DNA from: Knoxdaviesia capensis
Taxonomy: Eukaryota > Ascomycota > Sordariomycetes > Microascales > Gondwanamycetaceae
Reading direction: 5' to 3'
Length of the DNA stretch: 64,000 nucleotides
Assembly (NCBI GenBank): GCA_001510575.1
Contig: LNGK01000007.1
Span: forward strand, 2,226,151-2,290,150
Each line of letters starts with the position of its first letter. Within the stretch, counting starts at the first letter, position 1. Shown here piece by piece: positions 33,650-44,988 of the stretch. The position numbers were made by a program, and so were the translations under genes. The notes beneath the pieces are model-generated. The model saw nothing but the letters and a program-made list of their open reading frames with translations, ran no database searches and was not told the origin of the DNA.

Positions 33650-35992
33650 ATGAGGTTCTCATCGCCTTTTCTCCTGCTTCCGTCGCTGCTAGCAGGCGCC
33701 AGCTATGCTGAGCCTCTGCTGCAGTCTCACTCCCTAAACTCATGCTCCGACGAACTCGGCTTCACTGCCAGCATGTTCAAGTGTGTGTTCACCCCCAACA
33801 ACCTGACCGCGTCTTTGGATATGACTGTCATCATCGCCGTCGAGGGTTACGTCAACTTCGACGTGTCGATTTCCGCCTACGGCTACCAGTTTCTCCACGA
33901 AACCATCGATCCGTGCAAGGCTGGCATCGCCGGTCTGTGCCCCATGAGAGCCGGTGGCAAGCAGTCTCTTCCGCCTTTCAACTTCGTGCTCGAGCCCGAT
34001 GACATCAAGCAGATTCCCGGCATCGCCTACACCGTGCCCGATCTTGATGCCACCGTCCGTGTCCAGGTGAACCGCACCGACACCGGCGAGCGTGTGGCCT
34101 GTGTCGAGGCCGACATCTCCAACGGCAAGACCGTCGATCTGCTGGGCATCAAGTGGGCCACTGCTATTGTGGCCGGCCTTGCCCTGACCTCGTCCGCCAT
34201 CGTCTCCGGTCTCGGCCACTCCAACACCGCCGCCCACATTGCCTCCAACGCCATGTCGCTGTTCAGCTACTTCCAGGCCCAGGCCATGTTCGGTCTTACC
34301 GGAGTTCCCCTCCCGCCCGTCGCTGCCTCGTGGGTCCAGGACTTCCAATGGTCCATGGGCATCATCCGTGTCGGCTTCATGCAGGACATCTTCACCTGGT
34401 ACCAGCGCGCCACCGGCGGCAAGCCGTCGACCATCTTCGACTCCCTGACCACCATTTCCGTCCAGGTCGAGAAGCGCTCCCTCGGCCTCGTCGACCTGGC
34501 CACCAACGTCTACCGCCGCGCCGAGCCCATCATCAGCCGTGCCGCCAAGGCCATCAGCAAGCGTGCTAACTTCACCACCAGCAACGGCAACTACATTGTG
34601 TTTGGTATCCAGCGGGTCGCTTTCCGCGCCCACATCGAGTCGACCAACCTGTTCATGACCGGCCTGACCTTCTTCTGCATCTTCGTCGTCTTCACCATCC
34701 TCGCCGTGCTGGGCTTCAAGGGCATCCTTGAGCTGGCCGCCCGCCAGAAGTGGATGAAGAGCGACAAGTTCCAGGAGTTCCGCAACGGCTGGCGCACCGT
34801 GCTCAAGGGTATCCTCTTCCGCATGGCCCTCATCGGCTTCCCCCAGCTCATCATCCTGTGCATGTGGGAGTTCACCCAGAACGACTCGTCGGCCGAGATG
34901 GTGCTGGCCGTGTTCTTCCTGCTGGCCGTCATCAGCACTCTGGCCTGGGCCTCGACCAAGGTCATCATGATCGCCCGCCGCTCGGTTGTCATGCACCAGA
35001 ACCCGGCCTACATCCTGTTCTCCGACCCGCAGGCCCTTAACAAGTGGGGTTTCCTGTATGTGCAGTTCCGCGCCTCGGCCTACTACTTCATCGTCCCCAC
35101 CCTCGCCTACCTCGCCGTCAAGGGCATGGTGGTTGCCTTTGGCCAGCGCAACGGCACCGCCCAGGCCATTGCCTTTGTCATCATCGAGGCCATTGCCCTG
35201 GTCACCGCCAGTGTGTTCCGCCCGTGGATGGACAAGAGCACCAACACCTTCAACATTGCCATCTGCGCCGTCAACTTTGTCAACTCCATCCTCCTGTTCC
35301 TGCTCACCAACGTGTTTGGCGCCCCGCCGCTGGTCCGCGGAGTCGTCGGCGTGGCCTTCTTCCTTCTCAACGCCATCTTCTCCCTGGTCCTGCTGATTGT
35401 GCTGATCGTGTCGACCACGCTCGTGTTCTTCCGCAAGAACCCCGATGCGCGCTACAACCTGATGGCCGACGACCGCGCCTCGTTCATGAAGTCGCAGACC
35501 CAGCTCAACACCACCACCGAGCTCGACGCTCTGGCGGCCACTGCCCGCGGTGACAAGGCCGGAGGCTACAAGTCGCAGCTGGACCTGGACGACGACAACG
35601 AGTCGCTCAACTCCGACTCCATCCGCCACCGCGCCGCCAACACCCAGCTGCCGGTTTCCGCCATGCAGTCGCAGCAGTCGCTCAACGAGAAGCAGCACCT
35701 GCACTCGTCGTACGGCCCCAACCCCCCGCGGTCGCCCGTGGACCCGTCGTTGCCGCTGTTCCCCAGCTCGCCCCGCAGCGCCCGGCCACAAAGCCCCAGT
35801 GCCCCGTACCCCGGCGGTTCGTCAATGGATCGGTCGGCAAGCCCGTACGGCGGCAATGCCCACTTCCGGCCACAGCCGCCGCAGGGCAGCCCGCACTCGC
35901 TGCGCCTGCAGAACAGCGGAAGCCCCGGCCCCAACGCGTTCCGCGCCCAGCAATCGTCCAGCCCGTGGCAGCGGGGAGCTGGCTACGAATAA
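33650..35992 (+). CDS. FLC/TRP-like membrane protein with ML-like lumenal domain
   Basis: A 780-residue single-exon protein of the fungal TRP-like/flavin carrier (FLC) family. Residues 1-20 are a signal peptide (ending GASYA). Residues 21-165 form the ML-like lumenal domain with paired cysteines (SCSDELG, FKCVF, DPCKAGIAGLCP, VACVEA). A transmembrane core follows: WATAIVAGLALTSSAIVSG, then after a loop with WVQDFQWSMGIIRVGFMQDI, the segments FFCIFVVFTILAVLGFKG, LKGILFRMALIGFPQLIILC, and several more up to LLIVLIVSTTLVFF (about 582-596). The C-terminal 180 residues are cytosolic and rich in Ser, Pro and Gln, with the acidic LDLDDDNESLNSDS. Yeast relatives act in ER flavin transport and calcium homeostasis. 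Start chosen because the ATG begins the signal peptide. Confidence 0.9.
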   Translation: MRFSSPFLLLPSLLAGASYAEPLLQSHSLNSCSDELGFTASMFKCVFTPNNLTASLDMTVIIAVEGYVNFDVSISAYGYQFLHETIDPCKAGIAGLCPMRAGGKQSLPPFNFVLEPDDIKQIPGIAYTVPDLDATVRVQVNRTDTGERVACVEADISNGKTVDLLGIKWATAIVAGLALTSSAIVSGLGHSNTAAHIASNAMSLFSYFQAQAMFGLTGVPLPPVAASWVQDFQWSMGIIRVGFMQDIFTWYQRATGGKPSTIFDSLTTISVQVEKRSLGLVDLATNVYRRAEPIISRAAKAISKRANFTTSNGNYIVFGIQRVAFRAHIESTNLFMTGLTFFCIFVVFTILAVLGFKGILELAARQKWMKSDKFQEFRNGWRTVLKGILFRMALIGFPQLIILCMWEFTQNDSSAEMVLAVFFLLAVISTLAWASTKVIMIARRSVVMHQNPAYILFSDPQALNKWGFLYVQFRASAYYFIVPTLAYLAVKGMVVAFGQRNGTAQAIAFVIIEAIALVTASVFRPWMDKSTNTFNIAICAVNFVNSILLFLLTNVFGAPPLVRGVVGVAFFLLNAIFSLVLLIVLIVSTTLVFFRKNPDARYNLMADDRASFMKSQTQLNTTTELDALAATARGDKAGGYKSQLDLDDDNESLNSDSIRHRAANTQLPVSAMQSQQSLNEKQHLHSSYGPNPPRSPVDPSLPLFPSSPRSARPQSPSAPYPGGSSMDRSASPYGGNAHFRPQPPQGSPHSLRLQNSGSPGPNAFRAQQSSSPWQRGAGYE

Positions 35993-36740
35993 AGAAGGAA
36001 GAAAAACAGTTTTGCAAACTATTGTCCATAGAACCAAGAAACAACTCTGGTTGTGGTGGTTTCTTTTTTGTCATGTAGTCACATTTCCTTTTTGTGTATG
36101 GAGTTTTGATATCTTTGCCTCTCTCTCTCCCTCTCTCTCTCTCTCCGTCTGTTACCCATAGACGCTGATTTCCTTTTATTTATTTTTCTTGGACATGCTT
36201 CCCCCTTCTCCAAACTAGAGACCAAACTCTCTCTTGTCATTGGGAGGGCTTTCATATTTTCCTTGCTCATGGTATTTTTCGTGTCGGGTCTTGTCGTCTC
36301 ATCTGTTTTTTGTCGTACACTTTTATAGCATATAACATTTCCTTACGCAGTACCCTTGGTTAACCTTTCTGTCTCTCTTTCTGCATTGCGTGCTTGTGTT
36401 TGTTGTGTACATGCTGTCGATCCATGGGGTCGAGCAAGTTGGATACGGAGTGGGAGAGTGCTCGAGTAGCGTATTAGAGGGTGCTATCACCTTGGTGTGT
36501 CGAATACGATTCTCTAGACTTCGGAGAACAGGTGTTGTCTGGAAAGTGACATGCTACGGCTACGGTGAACGGTGGATTGCAATGGGTAGTCGGACAAGCA
36601 GAACTCAATGGAGATTCAAGAAAAAGGCATACGGCATGCTAGATGAACGACGAAACGGTACACGAAGACACCCAGTGCAATACAGAAACAAGCCTGAAAC
36701 GGAAGAGATAGTGAAGCGAGAAGTGACGTCCAAGGGGCCT
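35993..36740. other. Intergenic between convergent 3' ends
   Basis: 748 bp between the FLC-like and AIM24-like stops. CT tract at 36119-36145, otherwise AT-rich after 36060. The 135-codon open frame at 36390-36797 overlaps the last AIM24 exon antisense and has no domain. No gene seen. Confidence 0.55.
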
Positions 36741-38298
36741 CTAGATGCCCTGCTGGGAGAGACTGCCGACGTAGGCAGCAAATGCTCTCTGTTTTGAGAG
36801 AGAGAGAGAGAGTGTGTGTGTGGTTAGCTGGGGGAGCCTTGGGCTTCACGATGATGGAGACAGACAGAGACATACCGAGTTGCGGGTCTGCAGGAAGACG
36901 GTGCCGGGGCCGGTGAACTTGCACACGAGACCCTCGGCCGAGGCGATGCTGGCCATGATGCCGCCGGAGGTGACGCGCTCGAGGATGTACTTGGTGTTCC
37001 AGGCGACCAGGTGGCCGTTGTCGACGATGTACTTCTCGCCGTCGTAGAGCTGGGGGCGCAAGAGTCAGTACGGGAGTCAACACACACACCGAGGCCGGGG
37101 CCGGCAACACTTACATCCTTGCGGATAATCGCGCCGAAGCTGGTGATCCACATCAAGCCCACGCCGCTCATCTTGTACACGAACAGGCCCTCGCCGCTGA
37201 AGATGGCCTTGCCCAGGCCCTGGCGCTTGTAGTCGCGCACCACGCCCTGCGTCGAGCCGAGATAGGCGTCCTGCCCCACATTCCACGTCTCCGAGCCGTC
37301 GAGCCGCAGGCTCGTGATATCGCCCAGCATCGGCGGCGCCAGCAGCACCTCGCCGGGGCCGATAAACGTGCTCTGGCCGAAGTCGGAGCCGGCCACGTAG
37401 CGCTTGAACGAGAACTTGAACTGGCCCTTGAGCGTGACCTGCGGCGACATGGCGATCAGCGCGCCGGGCTTGGCGTTGAACGGCGCGCCGATGGCCAGCT
37501 GCACCGTCAGGATGGTGTTGCAGTCGCGGTGCGAGATGCGGTAGGAGCCGCCGTTGAAGGTGCCGACGTCGTCGACCGTCGCGGTCGACACCGCGCCGAC
37601 GAACGCCGCCGCCGCGGCGGCTGCCGAGCTGGGGCTGCTGGGCTCGGAGACTTCGGGCGCCGGCGCGTCGGGCTTTTCGGGCTCGGCTGGCGGCGGCGGC
37701 GGCGCGAATGTCGGGGTGGTGGTTGCGGGGCGCATGGCGAGCGGTGTTGCCTGTGGCGAGGGCGTTGTGGTCGCGGCGGGCGGCGGGGGGTACCGCAGCG
37801 CCGTGGCCGCATGCTGCTGCTGCTGCTGCTGCTGGGGAGGTGCCGGGTATTGGTGGGCGGGCGGCGGCGAGGCCGCGGCAGCGGAGGGCGGCTGCGGGTA
37901 GCTCGTTGCGGCGGGCGGGCCGGCGGACGGCGGCGGCGGCGGGTAGGTCAGGTGGCTGCCGGCGGGGGCGCCGGAGGGCGGCGGCGGGAAGAACTGGGTC
38001 TTGTGGGCGGGCGGCGAGGTTGGGCCGGGCGGCGGGGGGTATTTCTGGGGGGCTGGATTTCGCGAGGGGGATGGGGTTAGAGGATTGCAGCTGTAAGAGA
38101 GTGTGGGATGGATGGGGGGGGGGGGGGGGGGGGNNNNNNNNNNNNNGGGGGAGGGGATAGGCGTTGGGACTTACCGGCTCCGGGGGTGCCGGGGGGCGCT
38201 GGAGCGGGGGGGTTAGCTTCCGGGGCCGTGAACACGCATTGGCTGAGACGGATATCTGGGGTCGGCAGCGGGGACTTACGGGGGTAGTATGCCGACAT
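36741..38298 (-). CDS. AIM24/DUF124-family protein, five exons with a 24-nt microexon
   Basis: Assembled from 38298-38280, 38198-38175, 38052-37115, 37049-36876 and 36788-36741: 400 residues. All four introns have GT-AG ends and CTAAC-type branch points near the acceptors, and phases agree only with this set. The first exon encodes MSAYYP, the 24-nt second exon adds PPPGTPGA. The proline-rich N-terminal part (to about 125) includes YPPPP repeats and seven Gln (CAG) in a row. The AIM24 domain runs from about 205 (YRISHRDCNTILTVQLAIGA) through MSGVGLMWITSFGAIIRKD to GPGTVFLQTRN near the end, closing RAFAAYVGSLSQQGI. Yeast Aim24 sits at the mitochondrial inner membrane; this protein has no clear presequence, so its site may differ. 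Intron 2 contains an N-run. Confidence 0.85.
38134..38146. other. Assembly gap (13 N) in a poly-G/C run
   Basis: Thirteen N inside a long G homopolymer on the + strand, within intron 2 of the AIM24-like gene. The real length is unknown. Confidence 0.98.
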
Positions 38299-40253
38299 TG
38301 CAGGTTGTGTGGTCTCTGAGCAGCTATCCGGAGCGATGGCGGAGTTGGTGTGCAGAGAAGCGGGCGCGGGCGCGGGCGGGGAGGAGGGAGCTGTGCGGAC
38401 TGGATCTCGGAGCTGGGAAGTGAGCCGGCTGGGTCCGGGCGGGAACACTTGGGGAAGCTTTATCTTCCAAAAGTGACGAGAGGCGCTTGATAGCGAATAA
38501 TGAAGGGAACGGAAGACGGCCTTGACTGAATTGAACTGCGGACGGAGTTCTCGGTGTCTTTTTCTTTGTTCTCGGGTGGTAGAAATGGTTCCCCCGCACT
38601 TCTGCTGCTTGTCAATTGGGGATGCACAGCCTTTGGGTGTGTGGACCTTTCTGCCTGGTGGTCCGCGCAATCTGTTCGTTCTCTGGGAGGATCTCAATGG
38701 CCTTGGTTCGGACGATTTCCAATGGACGGGAGAAGGAGAGAAGCAGAAGAGGAACTGGAGCATGTAGTCCCCAAATCCCGTTATATAGCGACCTCCTCCC
38801 TCTTCCCTCTTCGTGTCTCGTCACCGGCTTTGTCGCAATTCTTTTTTTCTCTTTCGCTTTCCATTGTTCTCTCGCGAAGCGCCCACCTCCAAACCCCCCC
38901 GGCGCGAGCAGCCTTCCCGGGCGGCTATTGGCTGGAGCTCTGGGCGGGCGTGCTCTTCCATGTGGGTTCCAGTGGGCTTATGGGCAAATGACCGGGCGGC
39001 TAAAACCTTGCCACTGGAATGGACGCCTCCTCTGTGGAATGATTCCCGGAATAAAAAAACATAGAAGGGCGAGTGTACGATGGAGAGGTGGCGCCCTGGT
39101 GGGCGGCTGATGGCTTTCGAAGGGCGGCTACGATGCCGGAGCTTCGGAGTGCCGGACCTTCGGCGGCCGGGAAGACGCCGCTCAACATCGGGGTCGTGAT
39201 GCCTCCACTGGCATTCCTAGGGTTAGACCCCACAACGTGGTCACTAGGGTTACACCCTTACACTGGATGGCATCATGGCTGGGCTCCTCTGGGATCGTTC
39301 CGCGCAACGGAAGAAAGAAGGAAGCGGAAGAACGCCCGGAACACAGAACTTTGGAAGAAGACAGTTCTTCGGCCACAGCTCTTTCGGCCGGATGGCACGG
39401 TGCCAGCGTGACAGGCCCCCAGCTACTGCACGCAACATCCATATCTGGCTGTTAATCTATTGTAGCGGGTGGTGCTCCTATATACAGTAGGGCTCATCGG
39501 CTATAATGCGGGACTGACTTTTTCTTTCGGAGTTTAGACACACTCAACCTGTAACTGAATCTGTATGGAAGTACTCGAGTAGAGCGGCAGTGGTGGGTGA
39601 GGTACATCTGCCGGACGACATCAGCTCCTACGGCCGCGCTGCGAGTAAAGGAGTGCGATACCTCATCTGCGACGTGTCTCGTGGCACGAAACTGATAATG
39701 CCATCCAGAGGGATTATATGTGTGTGTGTATATGGCACAGCCGGCGTCACTGTGGAGGATTTACTGCTCCTGGGGTTTGGGGGTTGTCTAATATCGGCAC
39801 CGCGAGGATGGTACTGTACGACATGCATAGAGTGCAGTATACTCAATATATACTGTGCAAAGAGAACGTGTTATATATCCAGAATGTGGCACATCGTGCT
39901 GTGTTCCGGCCGTGATTTCAGTTTTGGGACGTGGCGGCCAGAGGCACGGCATCCAGCGGCCGTTTTGTGTGTTTTTTGGGGAGGGAGATTTGGGGGTCAG
40001 TCCTGGCGAGTGCAGGAACTGTTCTGGTCGTACATCGTATGTGTCTGTGCATTGTATATGGGCGTTTTGCGTGTGAGGGCAGAGCCCACTCTCCGGACGT
40101 GTGCCCACACAGCCGGAAATTGGGGACGGTGGCTTTCCGGGCACATATACACACATACTTACAAGTGTACTCGGAGTTTAACACATGTCCGCTACGGGAC
40201 TCTCTCACGCGTATACTTGTAGCCGGGTTGTGTCGCGGTTCTCTGGGGGGGGG

Positions 40254-40254
40254 N
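40254..40254. other. Ambiguous base in poly-G run
   Basis: One N inside a G-run at 40245-40262; homopolymer length uncertain. Confidence 0.98.
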
Positions 40255-42904
40255 GGGGGGGGTTTCTTTTCTTTAGCGGGTGCCGGGGATCGACGGGGAC
40301 GGAGACCAGCCGCCGACAACGACGACGAAAGACGTGCAGATAACCAAGCAGAGCTGTTGAAGAATGACGGAAAGGGGGGGGATCTGGCCAACGCGAAGAA
40401 TCTCATCGACCCAGGCCCAGGTCCAGACCTCGACGCGTGCCATGATCCCAGCGAGGAAACACGCCGTATTTGCTGGACAGACAGACAGACGGACAGTCTG
40501 GAATACAACCACCGGCGTAGCACGAAGCAGGGGCCCACAGCGGTGAAGAAAAAAAAAGAAAAGAAAGGTTGAAAACTTGTAAAGAAAAAAGGGGGCGAAC
40601 CGCCCAGGGGGTTGTGTTGTTCAGCGGGAAGCGAGAAGGAGTCTTGACAGGCCCTGACTTGATATTTTCCAGTATCCTCTGTTCCTCTCTTTGATTGTAT
40701 TCCTCCAATCCATGTTCTTGTTCCGAGTCTCTCTCTATGTCTACGCGCCACTTGGCATCAACTTGCCCTTTTCGGCCGTCTTCAGCCAGCGTCTGTCCAG
40801 GTATCCTGTCTGCGTTGGTTCAAGCTTCCTCCGTGCTGAAGGGGGAAGGGGTCGAGGCGAGAGACCGGGCACCGGCCGGAATATATTGGCACCAAAAAAA
40901 GGGGAAGGACGTGGCAAGGTGTTCCGGGTATCAGTTTGTGATTTGTGAATAATGACAGAACGTGAAAAGTCCAAGCAACGGGGGGAGGGGAGTCAGCATA
41001 AAAGCTTCGATCGCCAACGGAGGGTTTCTGGTGTTTCTTCGTCTTCTGCTTCTGCTTCATGGGCTTCTTCGGGTGTTCTTCTGACGACCGCGTAACAATA
41101 ATGTACAGTACAACCTGTAGATATGTGACTGTCGTTTGGTGATGTCCCGTGCCACCGGAAAGTTATGAAAATGGCACCCACGGCCGGCCAAGCTGTGCAA
41201 ATCCCGCGAAGCGGCACAAGATAGGGTGGAAATCAAATCACTTCAGACAACAAGCCTGCACACGCCACGGACGGAATGCATCTAGCTCGCCAGGAAGGCC
41301 TGCATAAAAGATGGACAACATCCCGCCGCGCTGGGTTTCTGGGGGCTCATTCTCCCGCCAGGGACGGTATATGCATTCACCTAGTCCCAGTTCCCAGAAA
41401 AAAACAGGAAAATCTTCACCACACACGGCGTTTTGCTCGCCGGGTTTCGCTCCACCCACGGGGGTATCAACCATAGCTATATTACACCGATAGTATAAGT
41501 AGCAAGCCAGGCTCCCCTCCCCATGTGTGGCCGTGACCATGGTGCTGGAATGACCTGTCATATATAATGGGGAGAGCCAGACAGAGTCCAACGAGACAGA
41601 AAACAACGAACCAAGAAACTGCAACCCCTTGCGCCGAACTTTGATTTCGGGTCTGTTTCTCTCTTGCTCTCCCTGGACGCCCCGATTCTTTTTATTAAAA
41701 AACAAGAAAAGAAAAAAAAAAAAAGAAATTGAATTCCCAGTGTAACGGTAACAGTGGGAAAAGTGGTACCATCGCACAACCGGGATTTGCTGGACTGGGT
41801 CCGCACACTGACGAAGAGAAGTGAGGATGAGAGAAGCAGCGGACAAGGAAGAGGATTTGGCACTCCGGAGTGACTTGCACCGGAGTATGTCCTGTAGGCA
41901 AGTCCCCTTTTTGAACGTGCCAGGAACCGCCGCTATCACACCGGGCTACCGACGGCTGTGAAGAAATCGCGAGATTGGCGGGGTGTCACTCTCTTTGGCG
42001 TGATTGTTTGAGCATGCAGGTGGCGGACGTTCACTCGGTGGGTGAACGACCGACCAACAGCTGATGTGGTAACAGACTTACTTATACGTGTCTATGACCA
42101 CTTGTGCATCACGACTTACACATGTAGGATAGGACAGCATGTATTATTGAATGTCGGTAGTTATAGAACCAGAGAATCCTTATACATGAAGTTGTGAACT
42201 GCCAGGCACACATCACCAACTCCGGCACAACCAGCCCGGCTGTCGGCGCACTGCATAAAAAGCCATGTTCTTCTCCCACACGCCGTTTGAATTCTTTTCT
42301 TAAAACCCCCTCCCCCTCGGCACACACTGCAATTCAGTTACTTTTTTCTCTCATTTGCCGTTCCGTTGGCCCCCAGGGGTGGATGGGGGGGCATTTTCAA
42401 CGGGCGGCGGGATAGCCGCTTAAATAACCCCAGGCTGTGCTTCCTTTTTGCTTTTTCCTTGGAGGTTTTTCTTCTTCTTTTTTTTTCTTTTTTCGTCTGA
42501 CCTTCGCCCGCTCGAAACTAGCAGAGGGGTGCAGTGTAACGTCCCTAAGAACATCTCTATTTCCAAAGAAGCATCAACGTTCGTCTGTCTACGTCATTGC
42601 CGTTGCTCGACTTTTGACTCTTGCTGTCACCCCATCTGCAGTACTGTATGGAATGTTCTACTCATCCCCATTCAGAGTGATGTCCATACGTCCATGTATC
42701 TGTCTTGGGGCTTTTGAGTGCATGGGCGATGCTTCCTTACCTGCTCCCAGGCCCTTTACGCGCTCTGTCCTGCTGTGTCCCGCCCGTCCCAGCACAGTGG
42801 GTGTGATGTATGCCGCGTTTGCGTGCCACCGGTACCGTGTTTTTCCTTCTTTTACCAACAAGACAGGGCAGCGGCAGATGGACCCTCTCTGGATGCATAT
42901 ATAG

Positions 42905-44464
42905 TACAGTACTGTACATACTGCACTACTGTACATACTGAACAGTACACTATGTAACCCACATAGAGACATGTGTCTCGCCTATGAGACGGACCGGGCA
43001 CCAGGAACCCAATCACAGAGGCCGCAGGTCGTTTGGGTGCAACGTCCTGCATATGTACTTACAGTGCATTCTCATTCCCCGTCTGAGGGTACTTCTAAAA
43101 AGCCACCAGAAACAAAAAGGCCCTGTACTGTACTCTACAGTAGAACCACGTTGGCTGCGGGTTGCTGCTGCTTCGAGTGGTGGTGTCATGGCCTGATGAG
43201 GATGCAGGACCGGCACTGTGGGTTTGCATTTTCGAAGATGGGACCAAAACCAAAAAACGCACTGGTTACTCGAGACGGGACAAGCGCGGTTCCAGAGTCT
43301 GGAAGTGAACTGAAATGGTCAGCACGCCAGTTGTGCCTAGTGTCTCTGACAAGTGCTCTCCGCGTTTGCACGAAGGGGGATAGATAGCAGCACAACTTGA
43401 CAAGGCCGCCAGCCCCGGGTGTCCGGCTTGAAACTAGCAGGACGCCCGCCGGCTAGCGACGTGTCAGCTCAGATGGTTCGAAGCACGCTCTCACACTGGC
43501 GCATCGGTCGTTTGTTGGGATTGAATTTTTGAAATACACCGAAGAGTCGACTGACTGAAAGGGAGCACTCCAGATCTCCAAAGCAAGATAATTCCGCCCC
43601 AAAAATAAACCCCTTTCCTCTCCTTGTCTCCCTCGCAGGCCCAGGCCTTGGTCAGACCGGCTGGAATGCGGTGGTGTGGTTGGGCTGAGCCCATCGTGCG
43701 GGCGGGCCAGCAAATGACCCGTGTCTTCTCTTTCTCTCTGCCCCATGTAAAGTGTCCAAGCGAAGAAACCAACCGACCCTACAGTAAAACATAGAGGAAA
43801 AAAAGGGTCTCTCTACGCGCACATTCTTGTGGATATGATACAATCCCCGAAAACAGCCGGTTTTGGGTATGACTAGAGGAAATCACGCCCACAGGGGAGG
43901 GGGGCCCAGGCGATGGAAACGGCGGGACTAAAAATCTCAGGCAGCGAGTGAGTCCGAGTGGTGATGTGAAGTGGTGAAACTTGAGTACAGAAAGAGTCTT
44001 GTGGTTCTGTGACACCCAGCGAACATGAAATTCACCGGTGCCGGCGATGGAACCTTCGGAGCAGCCCGGTGTTCGCCGAGTCCATCCCGTTCCTTCGTTC
44101 TTTGCGACGCTCTGGGCTTTCCCCGACCGAAGTGCACCATTCCTTCCCAGTCCACAAAGCGTGCCTTCTCTGGATGGAAACCAAAAGGACTTCCAAGATA
44201 AGAAGTCTCCATGGTGCTTAGTTAGACAAGCGCGGTCTTGGGGATGTGGGAACTCTCTGTGAAAAAAAGAAAAAGGAGGCCCGGGGCTTGGATGTTTGCT
44301 AGGCTACTCAGGCTATCGTGCTGCGCATTGGCTGTTCGGCGTGTACAGTACTGTACTGTACTGTATGTGCCCTTTCGCACCCGACCGTCTGCACGAACCA
44401 TTCCTGGACTCGCTGGGAACTATTGAATGAAGATGCTCAATGTATTGTACTGTACAGTACTGTA
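42905..44464. repeat. Cluster of TACTGTA/TACAGTA motifs
   Basis: Within 1.6 kb: 42905, 42910, 42928, 43127, 43136, 43780, 44344, 44349, 44354, 44359, 44448, 44453 and 44458. At 44344-44365 and 44448-44464 they overlap in head-to-tail and palindromic arrays of period 5 (GTACT units). Best dense patch of a motif dispersed over the window. Confidence 0.85.
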
Positions 44465-44950
44465 CTCCAGTATCTTGGCTGTCCCCATTAAAAATAGAAT
44501 GGGGTCTTGGTTGCATTCCTTGTTTTATTCCTTTTCTGCGCCGGACATCGGCCCCTCGTCCCTGGTTCTTGGAGTCGCAAGTACCGCTGCAGCACAACCC
44601 ACACACAATCGGTACATCCGCCATCACAACCCCCCCACCCCCTTCGTCCCTCCTTCCTGGCTAATCCGTACCGAGTATAAATAACGCTCCGGTCATGATT
44701 TCTTCTTTCGACCATTTCCTCCATGGACCCTGGTCCCTGTCAAAACCCCATTGTGTCTGGTACCGTCCCAATACAGATCCTATACAAAGAGTACCTTGGG
44801 GCCAGTCCCAGACCAGGGTTCCCCCCCCGGTGACCCGAAAAAAAGAGGACTCGGACACAGGAACACCCTCGCAAATTCTGCGTGTCCACCTATTTTCCCA
44901 AAAAGCTGGATACCACCGCCGTCGCCGCCGTTTCTTATCAGAGACAGCAT

Positions 44951-44985
<35 letters not shown>
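44951..44985. repeat. (CAG)n microsatellite outside any gene
   Basis: About eleven and a half CAG units followed by CAACATCAGC. It lies in a stretch with no supported gene, about 1.5 kb before the hypothetical gene at 46496, so it is not known to be translated. Confidence 0.9.

Positions 44986-44988
<3 letters not shown>

Noticed and set aside
33740..35791. 683-codon open frame antisense to the FLC-like gene
   Set aside because: Gly/Asp/His-rich shadow of C-ending codons on the opposite strand; the sense frame has signal peptide, ML-like domain and membrane spans.
38175..38242. Longer alternative exon 2 of the AIM24-like gene using the CTCAG acceptor near 38243
   Set aside because: It gives 87 coding nt before exon 3 and so the wrong phase for the AIM24 frame; it also lacks a branch point at normal distance.
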